In this document: in pieces, positions 1 through 8,026 of the stretch
How the letters are laid out: each line of letters opens with the position of its first letter
Position numbering within the stretch: position 1 is the first letter of the stretch
NCBI GenBank assembly: GCA_036272935.1
Contig: DATAXP010000163.1
Span: 1-38,747, forward strand
Source: DATAXP01 sp036272935
Lineage (GTDB): Bacteria > Planctomycetota > Planctomycetia > Pirellulales > PNKZ01
Length of the DNA stretch: 38,747 nucleotides
Direction: 5' to 3'
The notes under the pieces: model-generated
Databases searched by the model: none
Told to the model about the DNA's origin: nothing
Seen by the model: only the letters and a program-made list of their open reading frames with translations
Program-made: the position numbers and the translations under genes

Positions 1-158
1 GCGCGAATGCCTCCCCCAACGATTGCACTGCTGCCGCAACCATGCCAGGCTCCTTCAAGCGAAGAAGCCCCCCTGATTCGCTCCCCTCTACGAACCCAAG
101 CCCCCATCGGTTCGCAGGAAGCGACTTTGCAGTCCTCCTGATTAAACGGGCGGCAACG

Positions 159-187
159 TTGATTCTGCTGGGCTGGGCATTTACGAT
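159..187 (+). promoter_or_regulatory. Candidate sigma70-type promoter for the hydrolase-fold gene
   Basis: TTGATT at 159-164 and TACGAT at 182-187 are separated by 17 bp, which matches housekeeping promoter geometry. Transcription would start near 195, about 30 bp before the preferred start codon at 228. This is pattern matching only. Confidence 0.4.
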
Positions 188-227
188 CAAAGAAACCATC
201 CAAAACTCGAGAACGAGGGACGAGGCA

Positions 228-1193
228 ATGGCCTGGCAACGCTTCGCGTGCAATCCAAGGGTGTGCGGTCTGGTGCTGCTGATCGCCACGATGGCGGGGC
301 CGGCCGCCGCTCAAGCACCGGCGCCTGCGGGGGCCGAGGGGGTCACGGGGCCTCCCGCGGATTTCGTCGTCGAGACCAGCGACGGCGTGCGGATCACGGC
401 GACGTACTATCCCGGCTCGAAGGGGAAAGACAGCGTGCCGGTGATCCTGCTGCACGATTATCAAGGAAGCCGGCAAGATATGGCGCCGTTGGCCGAGGTG
501 CTGCAGAAGAACTTCGGTTATGCGGTAGTGGCTCCCGATCTGCGCGGGCACGGCCAAAGCACCACCACGCGCGATCCCAACAAGAAGCTCAACGCGTCGA
601 GTGGTGCGTTCTTGGACGAGTTCCCGCTGATGGCGACCAAGGACGTGGAGAAGATGAAGAGCTTCTTGATGGCCAAGAACAATGCCGCCGAGCTGAACAT
701 CGACAAGCTGTCGCTGGTTGGGGCCGGCGGCATGGGGTCTGTCGTGGCCGCGCTCTTCGCAGCGCGCGACTGGAGTTATCCGGTGCTGGCCACCGGCAAG
801 CAGGGGCAGGACGTGAAAACGATCGCGATGATCTCGCCCGATTTCGTCTTCAAGAACCTGAGCATGAATCAGGCGTTCGGTGAACCGGTCGGCGGAAAGG
901 CCCTGCAAAAGGAGATCTCCATCTATGTCGTGGTCGGTACTGCCGACACACGAGCCGCGAGCGAAGCCAATCGCGTGTATAAAGCCTTCAACTTGCAGCG
1001 CAAGAAGCCGGCCGATCCGAAAGACGCCACCGCCTTCTTCGACGAAACGCTGAAGACAAAGCTGCAAGGCGTGAAGCTGTTCACCGAGCCGAGCCTGCGT
1101 GTGAGCGAGCGGATTGGCGCGTTTATTGAGTTCCGCGCCGGCTCGCAGCCGTATCCCTGGATGGAACGAAGGAACCCGTTGGGTGGCGGATAG
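228..1193 (+). CDS. Secreted alpha/beta-hydrolase-fold protein lacking the usual nucleophile motif
   Basis: 321 aa from the ATG at 228, chosen because GAGG lies just upstream and the protein then opens with a clean signal peptide (MAWQRFACNP, hydrophobic core, AAA-QA cleavage near residue 27). An upstream in-frame ATG at 42 would add an unlikely leader. The body fits the alpha/beta-hydrolase fold: a strand plus HD turn (LLHDYQGSRQD), the strand-helix signature APDLRGHGQS, and a late strand VVVGTADTRA. At the nucleophile elbow, where GxSxG is expected, it reads VGAGGMGS (G165 to S171), so the serine is replaced by glycine. No histidine is evident near the C-terminus where the catalytic His normally lies. 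It may be a non-catalytic envelope binding protein. It precedes the Pho locus, with a hairpin and a Pho box between, so it is probably a separate unit. Confidence 0.75.
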   Translation: MAWQRFACNPRVCGLVLLIATMAGPAAAQAPAPAGAEGVTGPPADFVVETSDGVRITATYYPGSKGKDSVPVILLHDYQGSRQDMAPLAEVLQKNFGYAVVAPDLRGHGQSTTTRDPNKKLNASSGAFLDEFPLMATKDVEKMKSFLMAKNNAAELNIDKLSLVGAGGMGSVVAALFAARDWSYPVLATGKQGQDVKTIAMISPDFVFKNLSMNQAFGEPVGGKALQKEISIYVVVGTADTRAASEANRVYKAFNLQRKKPADPKDATAFFDETLKTKLQGVKLFTEPSLRVSERIGAFIEFRAGSQPYPWMERRNPLGGG

Positions 1194-1250
1194 CCCGAAC
1201 CAGGGGCAAGATGTTCGGTTCGCGAGTGCCATTCGGTCGCGGGACTCGGC

Positions 1251-1272
1251 GCAGGCAGCTTTCGTTGCCTGC
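1251..1272 (+). terminator. Possible terminator hairpin after the hydrolase-fold gene
   Basis: GCAGGCAGC and GTTGCCTGC form a 9-bp stem with one G-T pair around a TTTC loop. The stem is followed by a GTGGATTAATT stretch rather than a clean T tract, so it is a weak intrinsic terminator at best. It would separate the hydrolase gene from the phoB promoter just downstream. Confidence 0.35.
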
Positions 1273-1287
1273 GTGGATTAATTAACT

Positions 1288-1331
1288 GTGAACCCGATGC
1301 TAACAATTCGCTAACGCTCTCATGGTATTTC
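1288..1331 (+). promoter_or_regulatory. Pho-box-like repeats and -10 element upstream of phoB
   Basis: Seven-base units recur every 11 bp: GTGAACC (1288-1294, degenerate), GCTAACA (1299-1305) and GCTAACG (1310-1316). The 7+4 layout is that of PhoB boxes, although the core differs from the enterobacterial CTGTCAT. A TATTTC hexamer at 1326-1331 starts 16 bp after the start of the last repeat. The same offset is found upstream of pstS. This suggests autoregulation of phoB-phoR by phosphorylated PhoB acting in place of a -35 element. Confidence 0.65.
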
Positions 1332-1417
1332 TATCGTCGCCAGCAATGAACCCTGTTCTCGCGAGGATGCGAACCGTGAACGAACACCGAACCGCCGTCT
1401 TGGAGCCCCCGCGCACC

Positions 1418-2104
1418 ATGACTCGAGAGCGTATCCTGGTCGTCGACGATGAAGAAGATCTATTGGAACTGATCAACTACAACCTGGCCAAAGAGGGCTA
1501 TCGCGTCACGGCGGTCTCCAGCGGCGAGCGGGCGCTGGCAGAAGCGCAGCAGTTGCTGCCCGACCTGATCGTGCTCGACGTGCTGCTGCCGCGCGTCGAT
1601 GGGTTGGAAATCTGCCGGCTGCTGAAGGGCGATCCGAAGACGCGGCACATTCCGATCATCATGCTCACGGCCAAGACCGAGGAAAGCGACGTCGTGACCG
1701 GCCTGGAGCTAGGGGCCGACGACTACATGACGAAACCGTTCAGCCCGCGGGTGCTGGTGGCACGCATCAAGAGCGTGCTCCGCCGCCGGACCAACGGCCC
1801 GTTCGATCCGCGGCAACCGCTGCGCGTGCACGAGCTGGTGATCGATCCAGGCCGCCACGAAGTCACCGCGGCCGGCACGCCGCTGCAACTCACATTCACC
1901 GAGTTCCGCCTGCTGCACTTCCTGGCCTCGAAGCCCGGCTGGGCCTACACGCGCAGCCAGATTGTCGACTCGGTGAAGGGAGAAGACTATCCTGTCACCG
2001 AGCGCTCGGTCGACGTGCAAGTGACTGGGCTGCGAAAAAAGCTGGGCGAGTTCGGCTCGTACATCGAGACGGTCCGCGGCGTCGGTTATCGCTTCAAGAA
2101 ATAG
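1418..2104 (+). CDS. phoB: PhoB-type phosphate response regulator
   Basis: 228 aa, the usual length for PhoB/OmpR-class regulators. The receiver domain (about 3-118) begins RILVVDDEED, with acidic pocket D10/D11, phosphoacceptor D54 (IVLDVLLPRVDG), T84 (IMLTAKTEE) and K107 (YMTKPFSPR). The winged-helix DNA-binding domain (about 128-226) ends in the recognition helix and wing region (SVDVQVTGLRKKL, VRGVGYRFKK). The ATG at 1418 is preferred because the receiver starts at once, a GGAG lies upstream, and the likely transcription start near 1338 excludes the ATG at 1322; ATGs at 1346 and 1367 remain possible. It is followed after 3 bp by its kinase gene phoR and then by the pst genes, which supports assignment to phosphate control rather than another OmpR-family role. 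Confidence 0.93.
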   Translation: MTRERILVVDDEEDLLELINYNLAKEGYRVTAVSSGERALAEAQQLLPDLIVLDVLLPRVDGLEICRLLKGDPKTRHIPIIMLTAKTEESDVVTGLELGADDYMTKPFSPRVLVARIKSVLRRRTNGPFDPRQPLRVHELVIDPGRHEVTAAGTPLQLTFTEFRLLHFLASKPGWAYTRSQIVDSVKGEDYPVTERSVDVQVTGLRKKLGEFGSYIETVRGVGYRFKK

Positions 2105-2107
2105 GTC

Positions 2108-3940
2108 ATGAAAAAGAGGCGGCTGCTCTGGCAGCTCTATCCGTCCTACCTGCTGATCACACTCGCGTCGCTGGTAGGCGTGGGATGGTTCGCCTCGCAT
2201 TCGCTCGAGCAATTCTATGTCGCCCAGGTTAGCGGTGAGCTGACCAAGCAGGCTCGAGTTGTCGACAGCGTACTGGGCGATGATTTCGGTCCGCAGGCGG
2301 CGGCGCGACTACGGCCGCTGTGTGAGAGCATCGCGCGCGACACGCAAACGCGCATCTCGCTGATCGACGCCGCGGGCGAGGTGTTCGTCGATACCGACGC
2401 CGCGCTGCCGCTAGCGAATCACAGCGATCGCCCTGAAGTGATTGAAGCCATGACCGGACGGACCGGCATCTCGAAGCGCTACAGCACGACCGTCGAGCGC
2501 GGCATGATGTACGTGGCCCTGCCGGCTGAGCGCGGCGGAAAAATTGTCGGCGTCGTGCGAGCTGCGGTTTCGCTGGCGTCGGTCGACGCGCACATGAACA
2601 CGCTCCGTGTGCAGATCGCGACCGGCGGCGTGGCGATCGCCGCGCTGATGGCCCTAGTGAGCCTGGCCATTTCGCAGCGGATCAGCCGTCCGCTGGAAGA
2701 AATGCGCATCGCCGCCGAGCGTTTCGCGCGCGGCGAATTGGGCTACAAGATGCTCGTGCCCGACTCGGCCGAGATGGCCGACCTGGCCGTGACACTCAAC
2801 GAAATGTCGCGGCAGCTCGAAGAACGGATTCGCACCATCGTACGCCAACGCAACGAACAGGAGGCTGTCTTGGCCAGCATGGTAGAGGGAGTGCTCGCGG
2901 TCGACGTTCAGCAACGCGTGATCAGCGTGAACCGGGCGGCCGCGCAGTTGCTCGAGTCGGATCAGGCCGCCGTGTTGGGACGCGGACTGCACGAGGTGAT
3001 CCGCAACGTCGATCTACGCCGGTTTGTCAGCCAGGCGCTGGTGTCGAACGAGCCAATCGAAAGCGACGTGGTGCTGCACGGCGAACCGCCGCGCGTGCTG
3101 CAAGCGCACGGCACGTCGCTGCGCGACGCCCACGGCTCGGGCGTGGGGGCGGTGATCGTGCTGAACGACATCACCAACTTCCGCCGGCTGGAAAACATCC
3201 GCCGCGATTTCGTTGCCAACGTGTCGCACGAATTGAAGACGCCGATCACTTCGATCAAGGGTTTCGTCGAGACGCTGCTCGACGGCGCGATCGCCAATCC
3301 CCAGGATGCCGAACGCTTTCTGCGGATCATTGCCAAGCAGGCCGACCGACTGCACTCGATCATCGACGACTTGCTCTGCCTGTCGAAGATCGAGCAAAGC
3401 GAAGGGGCCGAAGACATCGAACTCGAAACGTCCCGAGTGCGCGACGTGCTCGAAAGTGCCATCGCCTCGTGCCAGCCGCAGGCGGCCGACCGGCGGATCG
3501 ACATCGACCTGGCCTGCGACCCGAATCTGACGGCACGCATGAATGCGCCGCTTTTGGATCAGGCGGTCGTCAACCTGCTGGTGAACGCCGTCAAGTACAG
3601 CGAGCCGGCGGCGAAGGTACACGTTTCGGCGGCGCTGGCCGGCGGTGAAGTGGTGATCTCCGTGAAGGACACCGGCTGCGGCATCCCGGCCGAGGAGCTG
3701 TCGCGAATCTTCGAGCGCTTTCACCGGGTCGACAAGGCCCGCAGCCGCAAGCTCGGCGGTACAGGATTGGGCCTGTCGATTGTCAAGCACATCGTGAACG
3801 TCCATCGCGGCCGGGTGACGGTCGAAAGCACGCTGGGCAAGGGGAGCACCTTCTCGATCCGCCTGCCGGCGGGCTCCGACACCGCAAGTCGTCATGGCGC
3901 AAATACTTTGGCTGCCGCGGCATCGCTCGCCGGGCGGTAA
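2108..3940 (+). CDS. phoR: PhoR-type phosphate sensor histidine kinase
   Basis: 610 aa. Visible domains in order: TM1 (about 9-29), an extracytoplasmic sensor region of about 135 residues, TM2 (about 168-190), HAMP linker (about 190-242), PAS domain (about 250-355), HisKA (about 365-430) with H374 in VSHELKTPITS, and HATPase_c (about 475-590). The ATPase N-box lies near VVNLLVNAVKYS, the G1 box is VKDTGCGIP, followed by the F-box IFERFHR and G2 box GGTGLGLSIVKHI. The extracytoplasmic segment is larger than in E. coli PhoR and resembles the version common in Gram-positives and planctomycetes. It should autophosphorylate on H374 and pass phosphate to D54 of PhoB. The gene starts 3 bp after phoB, so the two are translationally linked. 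Confidence 0.93.
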   Translation: MKKRRLLWQLYPSYLLITLASLVGVGWFASHSLEQFYVAQVSGELTKQARVVDSVLGDDFGPQAAARLRPLCESIARDTQTRISLIDAAGEVFVDTDAALPLANHSDRPEVIEAMTGRTGISKRYSTTVERGMMYVALPAERGGKIVGVVRAAVSLASVDAHMNTLRVQIATGGVAIAALMALVSLAISQRISRPLEEMRIAAERFARGELGYKMLVPDSAEMADLAVTLNEMSRQLEERIRTIVRQRNEQEAVLASMVEGVLAVDVQQRVISVNRAAAQLLESDQAAVLGRGLHEVIRNVDLRRFVSQALVSNEPIESDVVLHGEPPRVLQAHGTSLRDAHGSGVGAVIVLNDITNFRRLENIRRDFVANVSHELKTPITSIKGFVETLLDGAIANPQDAERFLRIIAKQADRLHSIIDDLLCLSKIEQSEGAEDIELETSRVRDVLESAIASCQPQAADRRIDIDLACDPNLTARMNAPLLDQAVVNLLVNAVKYSEPAAKVHVSAALAGGEVVISVKDTGCGIPAEELSRIFERFHRVDKARSRKLGGTGLGLSIVKHIVNVHRGRVTVESTLGKGSTFSIRLPAGSDTASRHGANTLAAAASLAGR

Positions 3941-3954
3941 TCGCCCGCGCCCCT

Positions 3955-3998
3955 TTTAACAGAACGCTAACAAACCACTAACATGACGACTCTACAAT
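3955..3998 (+). promoter_or_regulatory. Pho-box-like triple repeat and -10 element upstream of pstS
   Basis: Three 7-base units are phased by exactly 11 bp: TTTAACA (3955-3961), GCTAACA (3966-3972) and ACTAACA (3977-3983), separated by the 4-bp spacers GAAC and AACC. A good -10 hexamer TACAAT lies at 3993-3998, 16 bp after the start of the last repeat, the same offset as at phoB. No -35 hexamer is needed if a PhoB-like activator binds here. Transcription should start near 4005, giving a leader of roughly 37 bp to the pstS ATG. Confidence 0.75.
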
Positions 3999-4041
3999 AC
4001 GGCCGTCTGCCGGTCGCGCACCCGCACAAGATAACGCATCC

Positions 4042-5109
4042 ATGAATTCAGCTCTTCGGGCACCCTGGGCGCTGATAGTCTGCGCTGCCGCCGTCGTCGC
4101 CCCCAGCTGTTCCAAATCCGACACGCTCACCATCAACGGTTCGGGCGCCTCGTTCCCGTATCCCATTTACTCCAAATGGGCCTACACCTTTCAGCAACTC
4201 GACGGCACGCGGATCAATTACCAATCGACCGGCTCGAGCGTCGGCGTCACGCAGGTCAAGCAGAAGACCATCAACTTCGGTGCCTCCGATGTCCCTTTGA
4301 GCGAACAGGAACTCGACGAGGCCGGCCTCGTGCAGTTCCCGTTGGTGATCGGCGGCATTGTGCCCGTGGTACACATCGCGGGGGTCGAACCCGGCACGCT
4401 GAAGCTCTCGGCCGACGTGCTGGCGAAGATTTACCTTGGCGAAATCAAAACCTGGAACGATAGCGCGATCACCGCGCTGAACCCCGACCTGAAGCAGCTT
4501 CCCGACATCTCGATCGCGCCGATACGTCGCAGCGACGGCTCGGGCACCACCTGGATCTTCACCAACTATCTGGCCGTCGTGTCGAGCGATTGGAAAGACA
4601 AGGTCGGCGTGGGCAAAGAGGTATCGTGGCCCGCGGGGGTCGGCGGCAAAGGGAACGAAGGCGTGGCAGCCAACGTGGCGCAGATCGAAGGTTCGATCGG
4701 CTACGTCGAGTACGCCTACGCCGTGCAGAACAAGATGACCTACGTGCTGTTGCAAAACCGCAAAGGTCGTTTCGTCGCTCCGTCGCTCGAGTCGTTCGCC
4801 GCGGCCGAAGCCGCCGCCGAAAAGACGTCCGATTGGGCATCGGCTCCGGGGTTCTACGTCAGCCTGGTTGATCAGCCGGGGGACGAAACCTGGCCGATCA
4901 CCGGCGCCACGTTCATCCTGATCCACAAAGAGCAGGCCGACGCCGCGCTCGCCGGCAAGATGCTGAAATTCTTCGATTGGTGCTATCGCCACGGCGCCGA
5001 TGCAGCCCGAGGGCTGCACTACGTGCCGATTCCCGCGGGCATCTACGGACCGGTCGAAGCGACATGGGACAAGGAGGTTCGAGCCGGTGGGAAGCCGATC
5101 GAACGTTGA
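4042..5109 (+). CDS. pstS: Periplasmic phosphate-binding protein of the Pst ABC transporter
   Basis: 355 aa, with a hydrophobic export signal ending in APSC (C23). This could be a lipoprotein site, but the -3 position is not the usual Leu/Val/Ile. Phosphate-contact motifs of the PstS family are in place: GSGASFP (33-39), STGSSVG (62-68), GASDVPLS (around 80-87) and RRSDGSGTT (162-170). The protein should capture inorganic phosphate outside the inner membrane and deliver it to PstC/PstA. It is the first gene of the pst run, directly behind the Pho box, so strong induction under phosphate limitation is expected. No clear Shine-Dalgarno sequence precedes the ATG at 4042. Some planctomycete paralogues of this family bind other oxyanions, but the complete operon makes phosphate the best call. 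Confidence 0.95.
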   Translation: MNSALRAPWALIVCAAAVVAPSCSKSDTLTINGSGASFPYPIYSKWAYTFQQLDGTRINYQSTGSSVGVTQVKQKTINFGASDVPLSEQELDEAGLVQFPLVIGGIVPVVHIAGVEPGTLKLSADVLAKIYLGEIKTWNDSAITALNPDLKQLPDISIAPIRRSDGSGTTWIFTNYLAVVSSDWKDKVGVGKEVSWPAGVGGKGNEGVAANVAQIEGSIGYVEYAYAVQNKMTYVLLQNRKGRFVAPSLESFAAAEAAAEKTSDWASAPGFYVSLVDQPGDETWPITGATFILIHKEQADAALAGKMLKFFDWCYRHGADAARGLHYVPIPAGIYGPVEATWDKEVRAGGKPIER

Positions 5110-5124
5110 GCGTCCGGAGATTTC

Positions 5125-6129
5125 GTGGCTGGATACCCTGAAGCACATCCGGGACTGCCGACACCCACGCCCTTGGCCGACGACGGTCGGGGGACGGGTT
5201 GGACCAGCAATGTCGCGCGCTCGCGCAACACGGGCGACCTGATCTTCCAATCGCTCACCGGTTTGGGCGCCGTGGTAGTGGTGGCGGTCGTCGGGGCGAT
5301 CCTGCTGCTGCTGTTGTGGAAGTCGATGCCGTCGATCCAGCGCTTCGGCCTGGGGTTCATCACCTCCAGCGATTGGGACCCGCTGCACGAGCGGTTCGGC
5401 GCCTGGCCCAGCATCTACGGCACGCTGGTGACGACGGCGATTGCCATGCTCTTGGCCGTGCCATTGAGCCTGGTCACCGCGCTGTTCCTAGTCGACCTTT
5501 CGCCCCCTTGGCTGAGCCGCATCGTCGGCACGGGGCTCGAATTGCTGGCGGCGGTGCCGAGCATCATCTACGGCATGTGGGGTATGACCGTGTTCGCCAG
5601 CTTCATGCAGCGGTGGATCGAGCCGGGGCTGGCTGGCACGCTCGGCTTTCTGCCTCTGTTCCAAGGTCAAATGAACGGCATGGGCATGCTCACCGCCGGA
5701 TTGATTCTAGCGCTGATGATTCTGCCATACATTTGCGCCGTCAGCCGCGACGTGTTCCGCATGACGCCCGGCGTGCTCAAGGAATCGGCCTACGGCATGG
5801 GCGCCACCACGTGGGAGGTCACGCGCGACGTGACCATCCCTTACGGCATGCGCGGCATCCTGGGGGCGGTGTTCCTCGGGCTCGCTCGGGCAATCGGCGA
5901 GACGATGGCCGTCACGTTCGTCATCGGCGACAACCGACACGTCGCCGCGTCGCTGTTCGCCTCGGGCAACACCATCTCGTCGACCTTGGCCAACCAGTTC
6001 AACGAAGCGACCGGCATCAAGTACAGTGTGCTGGTCGAGCTTGGCCTGGTGCTGTTCCTGATCACGGTGGCGTTCGAGATCTTCGCCCACCTGTGGCTGC
6101 GCCGCCTGCGCAATGCGGGAGGACGATGA
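5125..6129 (+). CDS. pstC: Phosphate ABC transporter permease subunit PstC
   Basis: 334 aa starting at a GTG (5125) preceded by GGAGA, 15 bp after pstS. A hydrophilic N-terminus of about 40 residues is followed by six predicted membrane segments (approximately 43-65, 97-124, 130-160, 187-205, 240-270 and 300-322). The cytoplasmic EAA-type loop that docks onto the ATPase reads ESAYGMGATTWEVTRDVTIP (residues about 220-239). It pairs with PstA to form the phosphate channel. It overlaps pstA by 4 bp (ATGA at 6126-6129), an arrangement that couples translation and helps hold subunit stoichiometry. Confidence 0.94.
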   Translation: MAGYPEAHPGLPTPTPLADDGRGTGWTSNVARSRNTGDLIFQSLTGLGAVVVVAVVGAILLLLLWKSMPSIQRFGLGFITSSDWDPLHERFGAWPSIYGTLVTTAIAMLLAVPLSLVTALFLVDLSPPWLSRIVGTGLELLAAVPSIIYGMWGMTVFASFMQRWIEPGLAGTLGFLPLFQGQMNGMGMLTAGLILALMILPYICAVSRDVFRMTPGVLKESAYGMGATTWEVTRDVTIPYGMRGILGAVFLGLARAIGETMAVTFVIGDNRHVAASLFASGNTISSTLANQFNEATGIKYSVLVELGLVLFLITVAFEIFAHLWLRRLRNAGGR

Positions 6130-7037
6130 TGGCCGCCACCGTCACCATCTCGCCGCAAACGCTGAGGCCGTTGGCCGAAACGATGAGGCCGCGCTCGATG
6201 GCCTGGCGGCGCGGCGTCGACCTGCTAGTGCGCGTCATCGCTTCGCTCTCGGCCTGCGTGGGGCTGATTGCCTTGACGTGGATTCTATTGACCGTCTGCA
6301 TTCGCGGCGGCGCGGCAATCAGTTGGACCTTTCTCACGCAGTTGCCCACGCCGCCGGGCGTCTCGGGTGGAGGCGTCTCGAACGCGATCGTTGGGACCTG
6401 CCTGATGACGCTGCTGGCCGGCTTGGCGGGTATTCCGCTGGGACTCTTGGCCGGTGTTTACCTGGCCGAATACGGCAAAAACTCGGCAGTCGCTTCGGCC
6501 GTGCGCTTTGCCGCGAACATTCTGATGGGCACGCCGTCGATCCTGATCGGCGTGTTCATCAACGTGCTGCTGGTGTCGCCGCCGATCGGATTGGGGCATT
6601 ACTCGGGCTACGCCGGCGCCGCCGCCTTGGCGATCATCGTGCTGCCGGTGGTCGCGCGCACCAGCGAAGACATGCTGCGGCTGGTGCCCGACACGCTCCG
6701 CGAATCGGCCTTAGCCCTGGGATGTCCGCGCTGGCGGATGACGCTCGATATTATTTTTCGTGCGGCCCGCGGCGGCCTACTGACCGGCGTGATCCTGGCA
6801 ATCGCGCGTGTCAGCGGCGAAACCGCTCCGCTGCTGTTCACCGCGCTCAACAGCGAATACTCGGTCCGCTCGCTCGACGAGCAGACCGCCAACCTCACCG
6901 TGTTCATCGCCAACAAGGGACCAAGCCCCTACGCCGACTGGCAGCAGATGGCCTGGGGGGCCTCGCTGCTCATCACGCTGGGCGTGCTCTCGCTGATCCT
7001 GATCGCGAGATTCACCCTGCGAGAGAGGAAATCATGA
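6126..7037 (+). CDS. pstA: Phosphate ABC transporter permease subunit PstA
   Basis: 303 aa from the ATG at 6126, which overlaps the pstC stop by 4 bp and has a strong GGGAGG just upstream. The reading frame stays open far upstream inside pstC, but that part is only a shadow. There are six predicted membrane segments, including about 35-58 and 83-113. The ATPase-contact loop is ESALALGCPRWRMTLDIIF (residues about 193-211), and GETAPLLFTA follows as in PstA proteins. It works with PstC as the transmembrane pore. The last bases overlap the pstB start (ATGA, 7034-7037). Confidence 0.93.
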   Translation: MMAATVTISPQTLRPLAETMRPRSMAWRRGVDLLVRVIASLSACVGLIALTWILLTVCIRGGAAISWTFLTQLPTPPGVSGGGVSNAIVGTCLMTLLAGLAGIPLGLLAGVYLAEYGKNSAVASAVRFAANILMGTPSILIGVFINVLLVSPPIGLGHYSGYAGAAALAIIVLPVVARTSEDMLRLVPDTLRESALALGCPRWRMTLDIIFRAARGGLLTGVILAIARVSGETAPLLFTALNSEYSVRSLDEQTANLTVFIANKGPSPYADWQQMAWGASLLITLGVLSLILIARFTLRERKS

Positions 7038-7888
7038 TCGTGGATCAGCTTCAGGACAACGCGTCGCAAAAGTCGTTGCGCGAGGCGGTCGACAAGCCGC
7101 GCGCTGCCACCACCGCACCCTCCGGGCAGCCACCAACGGTGAAAATCTCGGTGCGCAGCTTGAATTTCTACTACGGGCAGCACCAGGCGCTGTTCGACAA
7201 CAATATCGACATCTGCGGCAACCGCGTGACGGCGGTCATCGGCCCCAGTGGCTGCGGCAAGAGCACGCATCTGCGCGCCTACAACCGCATCTACCAGCTC
7301 TATCGCGAGCATCGGGCCGAAGGGCAGATTCTGCTCGACGGCAAAAACCTGCTCGACCCCTCGACCGACGAGCTGCTGCTGCGCAAGCGCGTCGGCATGA
7401 TCTTCCAGAAGCCGACGCCGTTCCCGATGACCGTGTTCGACAACGTCGCCTACGGCCTGCGGCTGCACAACAAGATTTCCAAGCAAGAGCTGTCGGCTCG
7501 CGTCGAGGCGGCCCTGCAATCGGCCGCGCTGTGGGACGAGGTGAAGAACAAGCTCGACAAGCCCGGCACCGCGCTCTCGGGCGGGCAACAACAGCGGTTG
7601 TGCATCGCCCGGGCTATCGCCGTCGAACCCGACGTGCTGCTGATGGACGAACCCTGCTCGGCCATCGACCCGGTCGGCACCGCGCGGATCGAAGACCTGA
7701 TCGACAGCCTGCGCGCCAACTTCACGATCATCATCGTCACGCACAATATGCAGCAGGCGGCGCGCGTGTCCGACTTCACCGCCTTCTTCTACCAGGGGAA
7801 GATCGTCGAGTACGGCCCCACGAAGCACATCTTCACCAATCCCACGCAGAAGCAAACCGAGGACTACATCACGGGCCGCTTTGGATAG
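7034..7888 (+). CDS. pstB: Phosphate ABC transporter ATP-binding protein PstB
   Basis: 284 aa, beginning at the ATG that overlaps the pstA stop. The N-terminal extension of about 35 residues before the conserved VKISVRSLNFYYG is longer than in E. coli. All ABC motifs are present: Walker A GPSGCGKST (70-78, K76), Q-loop at FQKPTPFP, signature LSGGQQQR (181-188), Walker B VLLMDE with catalytic E206, D-loop SAIDP and the H-loop histidine in VTHNM. The EPCSAIDP variant is typical of PstB. It hydrolyses ATP to drive phosphate import and, with PhoU, conveys phosphate status to PhoR. It is the last of the four overlapping transporter genes; phoU follows after a 138-bp gap that carries a large hairpin. 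Confidence 0.96.
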   Translation: MIVDQLQDNASQKSLREAVDKPRAATTAPSGQPPTVKISVRSLNFYYGQHQALFDNNIDICGNRVTAVIGPSGCGKSTHLRAYNRIYQLYREHRAEGQILLDGKNLLDPSTDELLLRKRVGMIFQKPTPFPMTVFDNVAYGLRLHNKISKQELSARVEAALQSAALWDEVKNKLDKPGTALSGGQQQRLCIARAIAVEPDVLLMDEPCSAIDPVGTARIEDLIDSLRANFTIIIVTHNMQQAARVSDFTAFFYQGKIVEYGPTKHIFTNPTQKQTEDYITGRFG

Positions 7889-7924
7889 TCGCTTTTTTTT
7901 GAGGGGATGACGAACGACCGCATT

Positions 7925-7995
7925 TGTGGGAGGCGAATCCTTTCGCCGACCTTGGCTCACCTTTCGCTGTTCGGCGAAAGGATTCGCCTCCCACA
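7925..7995. repeat. 25-bp perfect inverted repeat between pstB and phoU
   Basis: The left arm is 7925-7949 and the right arm 7971-7995. The arms are exact reverse complements over 25 bp with a 21-nt loop. The left arm starts TGTGGGAGGCGAATCC and the right arm ends GGATTCGCCTCCCACA. There is no T tract after it, so it is not a standard terminator. It lies 36 bp after pstB and 31 bp before phoU. Such long perfect hairpins in intergenic spacers resemble REP- or MITE-type dispersed repeats, and the RNA hairpin could damp read-through into phoU or protect pst mRNA ends. Confidence 0.85.
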
Positions 7996-8026
7996 TCCCA
8001 GGCGTCACTCGTCGGCACCAACCACT

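Noticed and set aside
3014..3895. 293-codon minus-strand frame inside phoR
   Set aside because: Antisense to well-supported kinase domains; no recognisable protein features.
5199..6125. Open frame extending upstream of pstA through pstC
   Set aside because: The translation is Arg/His-rich shadow sequence in a frame overlapping pstC; pstA homology begins only at 6126 after a strong Shine-Dalgarno sequence.
6113..7033. Open frame extending upstream of pstB through pstA
   Set aside because: PstB homology starts near 7034; the upstream part is a shadow of pstA.
7893..7900. Run of eight T after pstB
   Set aside because: No stem precedes it closely, so it is not an intrinsic terminator, and phoU should be co-transcribed.
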